Shown in pieces: positions 18,119 through 26,757 of a stretch of DNA of 64,000 bases; the stretch's first letter is position 1; each line of letters starts with the position of its first letter. The DNA is from Halomicrobium salinisoli. Lineage in GTDB: Archaea > Halobacteriota > Halobacteria > Halobacteriales > Haloarculaceae. The DNA is taken from positions 186,001 through 250,000 of the forward strand of contig NZ_CP084463.1 of the NCBI RefSeq assembly GCF_020405185.1, written 5' to 3'. Both the position numbers and the translations under genes were made by a program. Below the pieces are notes generated by a model. The model ran no database searches and was not told where the DNA came from. It was given only the letters and a program-made list of their open reading frames with translations.

Positions 18119-18321
18119 ATTTGTGTGATATGGCGGGGACGCAGTTGTTGAAGAAGATCGTCGAAGTTCAGCAAGAATTACGACATGTAACCCTCCATAT
18201 CGCCTCTATAGTTGACTATCCATAGCCGAACAGTGGTATGTGATGTCGCACTTGTGATTGAGAACTGTCAGACCGTGTGAAACAAGGTTCTTGACCGTCA
18301 GCGTCGGTCACTCGTGGAGAC

Positions 18322-19185
18322 TCAGAGCCACTCCACACCGAGCAACACCAGCGCCAGGAAGAGGTGTTCCCCGTCGGCGACGAACCCGTAGAACAGCGGG
18401 CCGCGATCGGGCGTCGCGACCACGGTATAACCGAGGACGTACGCGTCGAACGCCACCAGCACGAGATACCGCCCTGGTAGCACCCCGACGACTACGAGAC
18501 CGACGACGACTGCGGCGGCGGCGACGGTCACGACGCCCGCGACCGCCCGAGTCGCCCGCGGCCCGAACTCGGTGGGCACCGTCCGGATACCCCGCTTCTG
18601 GTCGCCGTCGATGTCCTTGACGTCGAAGACGACCGCGGCGACGGCCAGCATGACGAAGACGTAGCCGGCTAGGAACGCCACCTCGACGGTCCAGTCGCCG
18701 CCGAAGTACACGCAGACGCCGAGGGGGATCACGCCCCAGGAGGCGCCGACGAGGAGGTTCTTCACCAGGAACAGTCGCTTGACCCGGAACAGCGAGTAGA
18801 GGGCGCCGACGACCAGCGGGAGGGCCATGAACTCGACCCGCGGCAGTCCCCGGGCCAGCGCGACGGCGACGGCGACCGCGTAGGCACAGACGGAGAGCAC
18901 CAGCAGCGCGCGCCCGTACCGCCGGGTGAAGGCGGCTCGCTGCGGGACGTTCCGCTCGTCCTCCTCGACGTCCGTGATCCGGTTGAGGCTGTAGACGAAC
19001 ATCGTGACCGCGAACACGATGCAGACGGGCCCGGGTCGCAGCGGATAGCCGACCAGCAGCATCGTCGAGACGGCCACGCTCGCCGCCGCTATCGAGACGA
19101 ACACGTTGCTGTGGACGAGCACGGCGATCGCGGTCAGCACCGCCGGCGCCCGTCCCCGCGGGTCGGGGCTGGTCGATCGGGTCAT
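18322..19185 (-). CDS. UbiA family prenyltransferase
   Basis: The 287-aa product is a polytopic membrane protein of about eight or nine helices. It carries both aspartate-rich motifs of the UbiA superfamily: NRITDVEED at 68-76 (N-x3-D-x3-D) and FDVKDIDGDQKRG near 196-208. These bind the Mg-diphosphate of the prenyl donor. In haloarchaea such enzymes serve menaquinone, archaeal-lipid or carotenoid (C50) synthesis. No clustered lipid or quinone gene identifies which applies here. Confidence 0.92.
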   Translation of the reverse strand: MTRSTSPDPRGRAPAVLTAIAVLVHSNVFVSIAAASVAVSTMLLVGYPLRPGPVCIVFAVTMFVYSLNRITDVEEDERNVPQRAAFTRRYGRALLVLSVCAYAVAVAVALARGLPRVEFMALPLVVGALYSLFRVKRLFLVKNLLVGASWGVIPLGVCVYFGGDWTVEVAFLAGYVFVMLAVAAVVFDVKDIDGDQKRGIRTVPTEFGPRATRAVAGVVTVAAAAVVVGLVVVGVLPGRYLVLVAFDAYVLGYTVVATPDRGPLFYGFVADGEHLFLALVLLGVEWL

Positions 19186-19527
19186 CGATGCCGTCCCGTC
19201 CGGGCTCGATCGACGACGACTCCGGCCACCACGCCGCCGCTTGCCCCTCCACCGGGAAAGACTCTGAGACGAACGTGTTCCGGACCGGTAGCGTCCCGGG
19301 GAACCCCCCAGAGGTGGCGGTCCGCGAACTCGATGATCGCGTCCCGGGAGCCTCGATCCGGCGTGTGGGCGGTCTCCCGGCGGTACCGGAGGGGTCGCCG
19401 GCGGTCCTCGGTGATGGGGTCGTCCCCGGGCGGAGGCCGTCGTCGACGTCGCAGTGACCCGGCCCCGCTGCGCCGGCGGGGCGACCCGAACGGTTTTGTC
19501 GACGGGGCGGCCTCACCGGATAGGACC
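19186..19527. other. Intergenic region, no supported gene
   Basis: These 342 bp separate the divergent UbiA and methyltransferase genes. A minus-strand frame with protein-like composition overlaps it but has no start codon, and I do not call it. A CGGTTTTGTC element at about 19492-19501 is a likely TATA-type promoter for the methyltransferase. Confidence 0.5.
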
Positions 19528-20157
19528 GTGCCCGGAGCAGATATCGAGTTCCACCCGGTCGTGGCCGCGCTGTACGACCGGGTGCAGTGGTACTTCGAGC
19601 GGGTGCAGGCGCCCGAACACCGGGAGTACCTGGCGGCGGGGCTCGACGGTCGGGTGCTGGAGATCGGCGTGGGGACGGGCGCGATGCTGCCGTACTACGA
19701 GGCGGGGACCGACGTCCACGGCGTCGAACCGGACCCGGCGATGTGGCGGCGCGCTCGCGAGACGGCCGCGGACAGCGACGTCGACGTGCAGCTGGTCAGT
19801 GCGCGGGGGGAGTCGCTGCCCTACGAGGACGACGCGTTCGACTACGTCGTCGAGTGCGGCGTGTTCTGCTCGGTCCCGTCGATGGAGCCGATGCTGGCGG
19901 AGATCGCCCGGGTGCTCCGGGACGACGGCGAATTCCGGTTTCTGGACCACGTCCGGTCCGACGGACTGATCGGGCGGAGCCAGGACGCGCTGACGCCGCT
20001 GTGGCGACGGATCGGCGGCAACTGCCACCTGAACCGACGCGTGCGGCCGCTGATCGAGGCGTCCGATCGCCTGACGCTGGCCGAGTTCGACCGGCCGACG
20101 ATCGGCTACTGGCCGATCCGGGAGTTCGCTCGCGGCACCGCGACGCTCTGCGACTGA
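19528..20157 (+). CDS. Class I SAM-dependent methyltransferase
   Basis: The 209-aa product starts at the GTG at 19528, about 30 nt below a promoter-like CGGTTTTG. Motif I is VLEIGVGTGAML near 48-59, the acidic ribose-binding residue lies in HGVEPDP, and motif II/III is in FDYVVECGVFCSVP and RVLRDDGEFRFLDHV. This resembles the UbiE/phospholipid N-methyltransferase-like Methyltransf_11 group. The substrate is unknown. Confidence 0.88.
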   Translation: MPGADIEFHPVVAALYDRVQWYFERVQAPEHREYLAAGLDGRVLEIGVGTGAMLPYYEAGTDVHGVEPDPAMWRRARETAADSDVDVQLVSARGESLPYEDDAFDYVVECGVFCSVPSMEPMLAEIARVLRDDGEFRFLDHVRSDGLIGRSQDALTPLWRRIGGNCHLNRRVRPLIEASDRLTLAEFDRPTIGYWPIREFARGTATLCD

Positions 20158-20243
20158 CGGGCGATTTCCGTCCGAAGCGCGCGTCGATCGAGGGGGGCTC
20201 CGGTCGAGCGCCGACGACCAGTTCGGGCGACCGCGGAGCCACG

Positions 20244-21473
20244 TCAGCCGCGGCCGCCGGCGAGGGCGCTCGCCTCGGGGAGTCGTCGCAGCGTGAGCAT
20301 CGCGACCGTGCCGACGAGCGGGCCGACGGCCAGGGGCGCGAAGGCCCACCGCCAGCCGACGGAGTCCGCGACAATCGGGGTCAGCTGTATCGACCCGAGC
20401 GTCAGGAGGTACCCGATCGCGGTCTGGAAGGTGAGTGCGCTGCCGACGTAGGAATCGGCGGCGAGCTCCGAGACGGCCGTCGAGAACTGCGCGGAGTCGG
20501 CGACGATGGCGAACCCCCACAGGAGGACGAACGGGACGACCACGGCCGGCGACGCGCCGAAGACGAAGCCCGCGGCGACGCAGGCGCCGCCGCTGACGAC
20601 CATGCTGGCGCTGGTGACCGTCGTCCGCCCCAGTCGGTCGGCGGTGACCCCGGCGACGACGGCGCCGAGCCCGCCGACCGCGATGGTCCCGAACGTCACG
20701 AGCGCGGCGAAGGCCTCGCTCTCGCCGCCGTTCGCGGCGAAGCTCCGCGAGAGGTACACCGGAATCCAGGCCCAGACGGCGTACAGCTCCCACATGTGGC
20801 CGAAGTAGCCGAGGTTCGCCAGGAGCGTCCCGCGGTCGCCCGCGATCCGGCGGATCGCTCCGGGGTCGAACGGGGCGGCCGGCGCCTGGTAGGGGCCGGG
20901 TCTGACAAACAGGACGAGCGCGGCACCGAGGACCGCGAGGCCGGCGGCGCCGAGCAGCACGGGCCTGGGTCGGCTGACGCCGCCCGCGACGCGAAGGAGG
21001 TGCGGCGCGGCGGACCCGACGGTCAGCGCGCCGACCAGCACGCCGATCGCGAACCCCCGCCCGTCCCGGAACCAGCCGGCCATGATCTTCATCCCGGGCG
21101 GGTACACCCCGGCCAGGGCCATCCCGGTCAGTAACCGGAGGGCCACCGCCGGGAGGAAGGACTCGACGCTCGTCGCGATGACCGCGGTCGCCGCCGCGCC
21201 GACGACCGCCGAGGCCGAGAACAGGTACCGCGGCTGGACGACGTCCGAGACGGTGAAGACGGCCGATAGCAACGCCCCGGCGACGAACCCGAGCTGGACC
21301 GCGCTGGTGAGCCACGCCGTCTCGGCGGCCGAGAGCCCCCACTCGGTCGCGAGCGCCGGCCCGACCGCGGAGACGCTGAACCAGAGGGTCATCGCCAGCA
21401 GTTCGGCGGTCGCCAGCAGCCCGAGCACGCGGTATCGCCGGCGCGTCCCCGGTTGTTCGGTTCCGTCAGTCAT
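20244..21473 (-). CDS. Major facilitator superfamily transporter
   Basis: The 409-aa product has 12 predicted membrane helices. The start is the ATG at 21473 (MTDGTEQPG), since the upstream extension is low-complexity Arg/Ser. WFSVSAVGPALATEWGLSAAETAWLTSAVQ is typical of the first-helix region of MFS permeases of the NNP/CP family. The loop between helices 2 and 3 is atypical, without a perfect GxLaDrxGrr motif, but TADRLGRTTV occurs after helix 8. The substrate cannot be read. Confidence 0.9.
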   Translation of the reverse strand: MTDGTEQPGTRRRYRVLGLLATAELLAMTLWFSVSAVGPALATEWGLSAAETAWLTSAVQLGFVAGALLSAVFTVSDVVQPRYLFSASAVVGAAATAVIATSVESFLPAVALRLLTGMALAGVYPPGMKIMAGWFRDGRGFAIGVLVGALTVGSAAPHLLRVAGGVSRPRPVLLGAAGLAVLGAALVLFVRPGPYQAPAAPFDPGAIRRIAGDRGTLLANLGYFGHMWELYAVWAWIPVYLSRSFAANGGESEAFAALVTFGTIAVGGLGAVVAGVTADRLGRTTVTSASMVVSGGACVAAGFVFGASPAVVVPFVLLWGFAIVADSAQFSTAVSELAADSYVGSALTFQTAIGYLLTLGSIQLTPIVADSVGWRWAFAPLAVGPLVGTVAMLTLRRLPEASALAGGRG

Positions 21474-21579
21474 CGCTACTGATACTGCGTTCGTACTCGG
21501 CGGGGCAGTTATGCTATGGGGCCGAACCGAGCGTCGTGGTTCTGGAGACGCATGGCCGTCGGTTCCGGAGCCGTGGCCG

Positions 21580-22290
21580 TCAGTCCGCCCCCGTGACGAC
21601 GAGCACCCACGCGAGACGCGTGCGCTGGTCGAAGCAGACGTACGTGGCGTCCCACGCCGGCACCGACACGAACCAGTCACACCACTGGTCGAAGGTTACG
21701 TACGCGGAGAACTCGTCGTAGCGCTCGTCGAAGACGGCGTCGACGAACCGTTCGCCGAGTCGCTTGGCGTCGCTGCGGTCGCCGTACGAGTCGGGGACGT
21801 GCTCGTAGCCGTCGATCTCGGCGTCGACGTCGTGGAACGGCGGCTCGAGGAAGCCGTAGTACGCGCCGCCGTCGACGAGGCGGGCGGCGAGGTGCCCGTC
21901 GAGCGTGTACGACGGGTAGCGTGTCCAGTCGAGGTCGGTGTAGTCCTGCGGGTGCCGGTCCGCCGGCAGGTCGAGCGCCGGGAGGGCCTCGGCGAGTGCG
22001 TCCGACGCGAGCACGTCGCGCCGGAACCACTCGTTCGCACCGCTCCGCGAGAGGTAGTAGTCGAGCGCGTCGTTCGGCGGGACGCGCACGACGCCGAGGT
22101 GGGCCCCGCCGTTGACGTGGACGTCGCTCATGATGGTCTCGAGCTCCCGGGCGGCGTCGGGAACGACCTCCGTCTGGTCGGGCACCGCGAGCGACGTATC
22201 AGTGCGGGCGGCCGCGAGTTCGGCGTCGGACGGCGGCTCGCCCCAGTCGACGTCGAGCAGTGAGTGCTCGGTGTCGCGCTCTTCGGTCAC
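21580..22290 (-). CDS. Conserved haloarchaeal protein of unknown function
   Basis: The 236-aa product starts with GTG at 22290. It is soluble and acidic, with no signal or membrane segment. Notable features are a Trp/Tyr/Phe-rich second half (CDWFVSVPAWDATYVCFD) and a GGAHLGVVRVPP segment. I do not recognise a family. Codon use is normal for the genome. It is transcribed toward the MFS gene. Confidence 0.7.
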   Translation of the reverse strand: MTEERDTEHSLLDVDWGEPPSDAELAAARTDTSLAVPDQTEVVPDAARELETIMSDVHVNGGAHLGVVRVPPNDALDYYLSRSGANEWFRRDVLASDALAEALPALDLPADRHPQDYTDLDWTRYPSYTLDGHLAARLVDGGAYYGFLEPPFHDVDAEIDGYEHVPDSYGDRSDAKRLGERFVDAVFDERYDEFSAYVTFDQWCDWFVSVPAWDATYVCFDQRTRLAWVLVVTGAD

Positions 22291-22447
22291 GACTCACCCC
22301 TGACGCGATCGTGGCAAAAACGTCCCGGGTGCGTGGTACCTATCTCGAATACGATCGCTGCGGTGGGTGGTCGCCTCGCTGGCGCTCGCTGGCGAGCGAC
22401 GGTGGGGAAACCAACTTTCTTTGCCGGTCCGCACTGCGAAGTCGATA

Positions 22448-24262
22448 ATGGCTGATCCCAGCGGCCGCTCGGTGTCGGAGGAGTCCCACGAGGAGCCGGG
22501 GAACGGCGTCCCGGAGTCGGGCGAGGTCGTACCGGACCGCTTCTCGTCGGACCAGGTCTTCCAGCGGATCGTCGCCGACGCGGAGCACGAGGTCACGTCG
22601 GGGGCCCGGGAGCTGTTCTTCGCCGCGCTGGCCGGTGGATTCGCGATCACGATCACGCTCCTGATGTACGTGGCGCTGTACCCGAAGACCGACAGCGAAG
22701 TGGTCGGGGCGCTGCTCTATCCGCTGGGGTTCATCTACATCATCCTCGGGGGGTACCAGCTGTACACCGAGAACACGCTACCGCCCGTGGCGCTGACCCT
22801 GGAGCGGCTGGCGTCGGTCCCGGCGCTGTTCCGCCACTGGGGCATCGTCGCGGCGGGCAACTTCGCAGGCGGGGCCCTCGGCGCGCTGGTGCTGTCGACG
22901 GGGTTCGTCCTCGAACCGGCCGCGATGGACTACGCGATGGAGGTGGCCCGGCACGGGGTCTACGACACGTCGCGGTGGGAGCTGTTCTTCAAGGGCGTGT
23001 TCGCCGGGCTGATCGTGGCGGGGGTCGTCTGGGTGGACTTCGCCGCCCGCGACACGGTCTCGCGGCTGCTCATCGTCTACCTCGCCTTCCTCACCATCCC
23101 GCTGGGCGACCTCTTCCACGTCGTCGTCTCCTTCACGGAGGCCACGCTGCTGATGATCAGGGGCGACCTGGGGTTGCTCCTGGCGCTGACGGACTTCGTT
23201 ATCCCGGTGGGACTGGGTAACACGATCGGCGGCGTGGTGCTGGTCACCGTCGTCAACTACTACCAGACGAGCGAGCGCCGGCTGGAGTCGGTGCGCTTCG
23301 AGGACGCCCGCCGCCTCTCGTTCCGCGAGTGGCTGGTCGGCGGGCTGGCCGGTCGGTCGTACGTCCCGATGGTGGACACCCTCGAGAACATCGTCCGGGA
23401 CTCCGAGTCCTCGCGCATCCTGGTGCCCATCGCGAACCCGCGGACCGAGTCCGACGTGGTCGCTCTCGCCTGCGCCCTCGCGAGCAACCGGGAGGCGGGG
23501 ATGGTCCACGCGGTCCACATCGTGCAGGCGCCCAAGGAGATGACCCTCGAGGCGGAGGGCGAGGGCCGCGAGCAGATCATCAGCGAGTCCGAGCGACTCA
23601 TGGCGGACCTCGAGACGATCGGCGAGCCCTACGACGTCGAGGTCGAGACGTCCACCATCGTCTCGCCGCGGTCCTTCGAGGAGGTGTTCGACCGCGCTCG
23701 CCGCATGAACCCGGACCTCGTCGTCATGGGCTGGAGCGAGGATCAGCTGTGGTCCTCCGCCCGCGCCGAGCGGCCGATCGAGGAGCTCACCAACCGGCTC
23801 CCCTGTGACTTCCTCGTCGTCAAGGACCGCGGGATGGACTACTCGCGGATCCTGCTGCCGACGGCGGGCGGCCCGGACTCCGAGCTCAGCGCCGACGTCG
23901 CGCGGGCCCTGCAGGCCACCGTCGGCGCGGAGATCGAGCTGTTGCACGTCGTGGACGGGTCCCACGAGCGCGAGGCCGGCGAGGAGTTCCTGCGTGAGTG
24001 GGCCGCCGACAACGGCCTCGAGGACGCGGCCCGCGTCGTCGACGACTCCGGCGACGTCGAGCGCGCCATCTGTCGGGAGGCCGCCGACAGCACGATGGTG
24101 TTGATCGGCGCGACGGAACAGGGCCTGCTGTCGCGGCTGGTCAGCGACTCGCTGCACTTCAACGTCGTCGACGACGTCGACTGCTCGGTCCTGCTGGCGG
24201 AGCGCCCCACCGACCGCAGCATCGGCGAGCGGCTGTTCGGTTCGGGCCGGCGGAAGCAGTGA
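22448..24262 (+). CDS. Formate/nitrite transporter fused to universal stress protein domains
   Basis: The 604-aa product has residues 1-55 as an acidic cytoplasmic tail. An FNT-type channel of six helices spans about 58-290, with the FAGGALGALV and LGNTIGGVVLV half-helix regions. Two USP domains follow, at about 325-470 and 475-595. The second has an ATP-site-like tail GATEQGLLSRLVSDSL. FNT channels carry formate, nitrite or similar monovalent anions; USP domains bind nucleotides and often gate or sense. A single polypeptide suggests transport controlled by energy state. The start is the ATG at 22448. Confidence 0.88.
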   Translation: MADPSGRSVSEESHEEPGNGVPESGEVVPDRFSSDQVFQRIVADAEHEVTSGARELFFAALAGGFAITITLLMYVALYPKTDSEVVGALLYPLGFIYIILGGYQLYTENTLPPVALTLERLASVPALFRHWGIVAAGNFAGGALGALVLSTGFVLEPAAMDYAMEVARHGVYDTSRWELFFKGVFAGLIVAGVVWVDFAARDTVSRLLIVYLAFLTIPLGDLFHVVVSFTEATLLMIRGDLGLLLALTDFVIPVGLGNTIGGVVLVTVVNYYQTSERRLESVRFEDARRLSFREWLVGGLAGRSYVPMVDTLENIVRDSESSRILVPIANPRTESDVVALACALASNREAGMVHAVHIVQAPKEMTLEAEGEGREQIISESERLMADLETIGEPYDVEVETSTIVSPRSFEEVFDRARRMNPDLVVMGWSEDQLWSSARAERPIEELTNRLPCDFLVVKDRGMDYSRILLPTAGGPDSELSADVARALQATVGAEIELLHVVDGSHEREAGEEFLREWAADNGLEDAARVVDDSGDVERAICREAADSTMVLIGATEQGLLSRLVSDSLHFNVVDDVDCSVLLAERPTDRSIGERLFGSGRRKQ

Positions 24263-24383
24263 CGGACGGGACGTGCTGTCGGAGTGCGGATCAGCACGCC
24301 GCTGTGACGGGTGTCTGTGGGCGGTGTGGGCCGCTACCACTGGTTTCTTGCACATCTGACGACGAGGGGACGCCACCGTCGCC

Positions 24384-25115
24384 ATGTCACAGCCAGGGGT
24401 GCTTGGAGAGTCGCTCTGTCCCGTCGCCGAACCGGTGACCGGCGTCGCAGTCCCCCTTCTGTACGCCGGTGTCTCGCTCCTTGCGTCGGCCGTCGGTCTC
24501 GCGGCGCTGGCGGTCCTCGGCGCGGCGCTCGAGCGGTATCCGGGCGTCGGTCACGTCCGGGAGGGACGGTCCGTCGGCGGCGAGAGCGGGGCGCAGACCA
24601 CGGATCTGGAGGTGAAACCGACCACCGAGTCGAATACGGTCGACGGTTGTGAATCGTCCGGTCCGTCGGGGAACTGGGGGTGGAACGCGCAACTGGCGCA
24701 GACGACGATGCTGGTCGGGTCCCTCCTCTGGGTGCTGTGGGCGTACAACGCGCTCTGCCTTCCCGATGCGTCACGGACGGTGGTCCACCGAGTCGTCTCG
24801 GACGGGGCGTTCCGGACGAGCCTCGCCGTACTGTTCGTCACGCTGCTGCTGCACGGTGGTCTGGAGGAGGCGGCCGGTCGCTTCGACCTGCCGGAGCGGT
24901 TCACGCAGTGGACCAAGACGGGAACGCTCGTCGCCGTTCCCGCAGTGTCCCTGAACGATCTGGCGTTCGGCGTCGTCGCCCTGCTGGTCACGCTCGTCGC
25001 CAGCGTGGTCGGCTGCCGCCGGTCGGACACGGTCTTCGCCCGTCTCGTCCTCTTTTTCCTGGCCGTCCTCAGCGGACTGGGGCTCGTCCTCGCTGCCTGG
25101 GTACGGATCGCCTGA
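24384..25115 (+). CDS. Membrane protein of unknown function
   Basis: The 243-aa product has two N-terminal hydrophobic segments (about 18-50), a hydrophilic stretch (55-100), then four or five more helices (105-240). I recognise no family. It has three cysteines and no obvious active-site motif. It lies 121 bp downstream of the FNT-USP gene on the same strand. Confidence 0.65.
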   Translation: MSQPGVLGESLCPVAEPVTGVAVPLLYAGVSLLASAVGLAALAVLGAALERYPGVGHVREGRSVGGESGAQTTDLEVKPTTESNTVDGCESSGPSGNWGWNAQLAQTTMLVGSLLWVLWAYNALCLPDASRTVVHRVVSDGAFRTSLAVLFVTLLLHGGLEEAAGRFDLPERFTQWTKTGTLVAVPAVSLNDLAFGVVALLVTLVASVVGCRRSDTVFARLVLFFLAVLSGLGLVLAAWVRIA

Positions 25116-25292
25116 TCACAGCGTCAGCGCGACCGGGGCCCCGTTGGACGACGCACCCGTGACGGTCCTGAAGGTGGCTATTGCGAGTTTCCGGGAGCGG
25201 ACGGCAGGCGGTACGGAGCGCGGCATCTATCGACCGCCAGCAGCCGGACCGCCGCCACCACAGTTATGCGTCGTGTCAGCGTATGGGAATTC

Positions 25293-25889
25293 ATGTCGGA
25301 CGAGCCACTCTTCGAGTACGAGGCGGCGAAGACGGGTGCGGAGGCGGCGACGCTCCTGCGGGAACTGGCGGACGCGTTCGAGGACGGAACGTCGATCGAA
25401 CTCGCCGACGGCGACCGCTCCGTGGCCGTCGACGCGCCCGACGAGCTCTCTCTCGAGGTCGAACTCGAACGGGAGGGCGCGGACGTCGTCGAGCTCGAAC
25501 TCGAGTTCGAGTGGGAGGGCACGGTGGACGAGCCGACGGCGGCCGCGACCGAGGCGGACGAAGAGGACGCCGCTGCAGGCGGCGCCGGTGCGGCCGCGGA
25601 CGCGGACGACGACGGGACGGCGACCGAAGCGGACGCCGCCGAGGGGGCAGAGGTCGCGCCGGCGGACTCGCTCGACGCCGAGATCTCGGCGGGTGGCGAC
25701 CTGGCGTCGCTGGCGCGTTTCCAGGTGTTCCGGGACCGCGCCGACGAGTGGCGCTGGCGGCTCGTCCACCGCAACGGCAACGTCATCGCGACCAGCGGCG
25801 AGGGGTACACGCGGCGCCACAACGCCGAGAAGGGCCTCCGGAGCGTCGTCGAGAACGCGCCCGGCGCGGACGTCGAGGACGCTGACTGA
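25293..25889 (+). CDS. Amphi-Trp domain plus HVO_2922/DUF1508-type domain protein
   Basis: The 198-aa product has an N-terminal amphi-Trp-like domain (about 1-78, FEYEAAKTGAEAATLLREL). A 55-residue Ala/Asp/Glu/Thr linker follows. The C-terminal YegP/HVO_2922-like unit (140-192) has RFQVFRDRADEWRWRLVHRNGN and GYTRRHNAEKGLRSV. Both domains occur separately in haloarchaea; their roles are unclear, though the second resembles the small YegP fold. The ATG at 25293 is preferred to one 27 bp upstream on homology. Confidence 0.8.
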   Translation: MSDEPLFEYEAAKTGAEAATLLRELADAFEDGTSIELADGDRSVAVDAPDELSLEVELEREGADVVELELEFEWEGTVDEPTAAATEADEEDAAAGGAGAAADADDDGTATEADAAEGAEVAPADSLDAEISAGGDLASLARFQVFRDRADEWRWRLVHRNGNVIATSGEGYTRRHNAEKGLRSVVENAPGADVEDAD

Positions 25890-25954
25890 CTGGAGGGGCT
25901 GCCCTTCACCGGTCGCGGGCTCGCGCGCCAGAGCCGTGGTCCGGGGGCGTCCCC

Positions 25955-26248
25955 TCAGAGCGGTTCCACACAGCGGCGGCAGTACCGGAAGCCCCCGTCG
26001 TTCACCGCGCCGCAGTGCCGGCACCGCAGTCGCCCGTCTCCCGCTTCCGCCCCCTCGCCGTCGAGCGCTGCCGGCGGTCCCCGGTCGTACTCCGGGTCCT
26101 CGGTGTAGCGCTCCACCTCGCCGGTCCGGCGCTCGCGCTGCCGGTCGATGCCGTCCGTGAGGATGCCGAGCAGCACCGGGATGCTGACCGCCAGCCCGAC
26201 GAGCAGGACGGCCACGGCGAGCACGAAGTAGGCCTGTCCGGGAGTCAC
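25955..26248 (-). CDS. Membrane-anchored zinc-ribbon protein
   Basis: The 97-aa product starts with GTG at 26248. One transmembrane helix (about 7-29) is followed by a charged linker and a C-terminal zinc ribbon CRHCG (76-80) and CRRC (90-93). This resembles small haloarchaeal membrane zinc-ribbon proteins of unknown role. Confidence 0.75.
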   Translation of the reverse strand: MTPGQAYFVLAVAVLLVGLAVSIPVLLGILTDGIDRQRERRTGEVERYTEDPEYDRGPPAALDGEGAEAGDGRLRCRHCGAVNDGGFRYCRRCVEPL

Positions 26249-26291
26249 CGGCGACGTCTACGGCCGCCACTCGCTTATGATATGTGGATAG

Positions 26292-26657
26292 GTACCGCGC
26301 CACGTCGCAGCGTCGGACGCCGTCGACTGCTCGCCCTGGCGCGTCGTCCTCCGGTGGCGGTACCTGCTGCTGTCCGCCCTCTTCGGGTTCAGCTACGGCG
26401 TCGCGTTCCTGGTCCTGTTTATCCCGGTCCGAGAACTCGGACTGATCCACGCCACCGTCGGTCCGGTCCCGATCCTGCTCGGGATTCCGCTCGCGTTCGT
26501 CTCGATACTCCTCCCGCTGGTCTACGCCTTCCACAGCGGATCGAGCGCGTGGACGGCGACCACCTCGGACCGGTCCGTGCTCGCCCAGTGGGCGGCGTTC
26601 CTGAGCGTCGCCGTCGCGGTCGGGACCGCCGTCCCGGTCGCCGCCACGGCGCTGTGA
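26292..26657 (+). pseudogene. Membrane protein ORF lacking a start codon
   Basis: A frame bounded by TAG at 26289-26291 and TGA at 26655-26657 encodes about 121 residues. These have clear protein character and three membrane helices (for example LLLSALFGFSYGVAFLVLF and VPILLGIPLAFVSILLPLV). No ATG, GTG or TTG occurs in frame before the first helix. An ATG at 26283 lies in another frame, so a single-base indel near 26300-26340 would restore a start. It is either a recently broken gene, a sequencing error, or a gene using a rare start. Confidence 0.55.
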
Positions 26658-26757
26658 CAGCGGAGTTCGGCGACCGGATAGCAGCCATCGCTCCGGGGGA
26701 GGGCCGAGCGGTCGCGGGGACCGCACCGCTGTTCTGGAGGGGGCTCGACCGGGCCCG

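Larger units (their letters stand above)
15291..18321. mobile_element. AT-rich genomic island beside tRNA-Phe
   Basis: From about 15300 to 18300 the base composition drops sharply to AT-rich, and codons such as ATA, AAT and TTA become common. Flanking genes are close to 70 percent GC. The island starts next to a tRNA-Phe tail copy and contains one two-gene operon. No integrase, transposase or right-hand copy of the tail is visible, so its route of entry is unknown. At its right edge, 18089-18321, there is only the operon promoter and a 31-codon frame I do not trust. Confidence 0.75.

Noticed and set aside
18130..18225. A 31-codon plus-strand frame at the right edge of the AT-rich island
   Set aside because: It has no recognisable motif and no promoter at the right distance; too short to support alone.
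19190..19460. Protein-like minus-strand frame between the UbiA and methyltransferase genes
   Set aside because: No start codon and no recognised motif; it overlaps a divergent promoter region.
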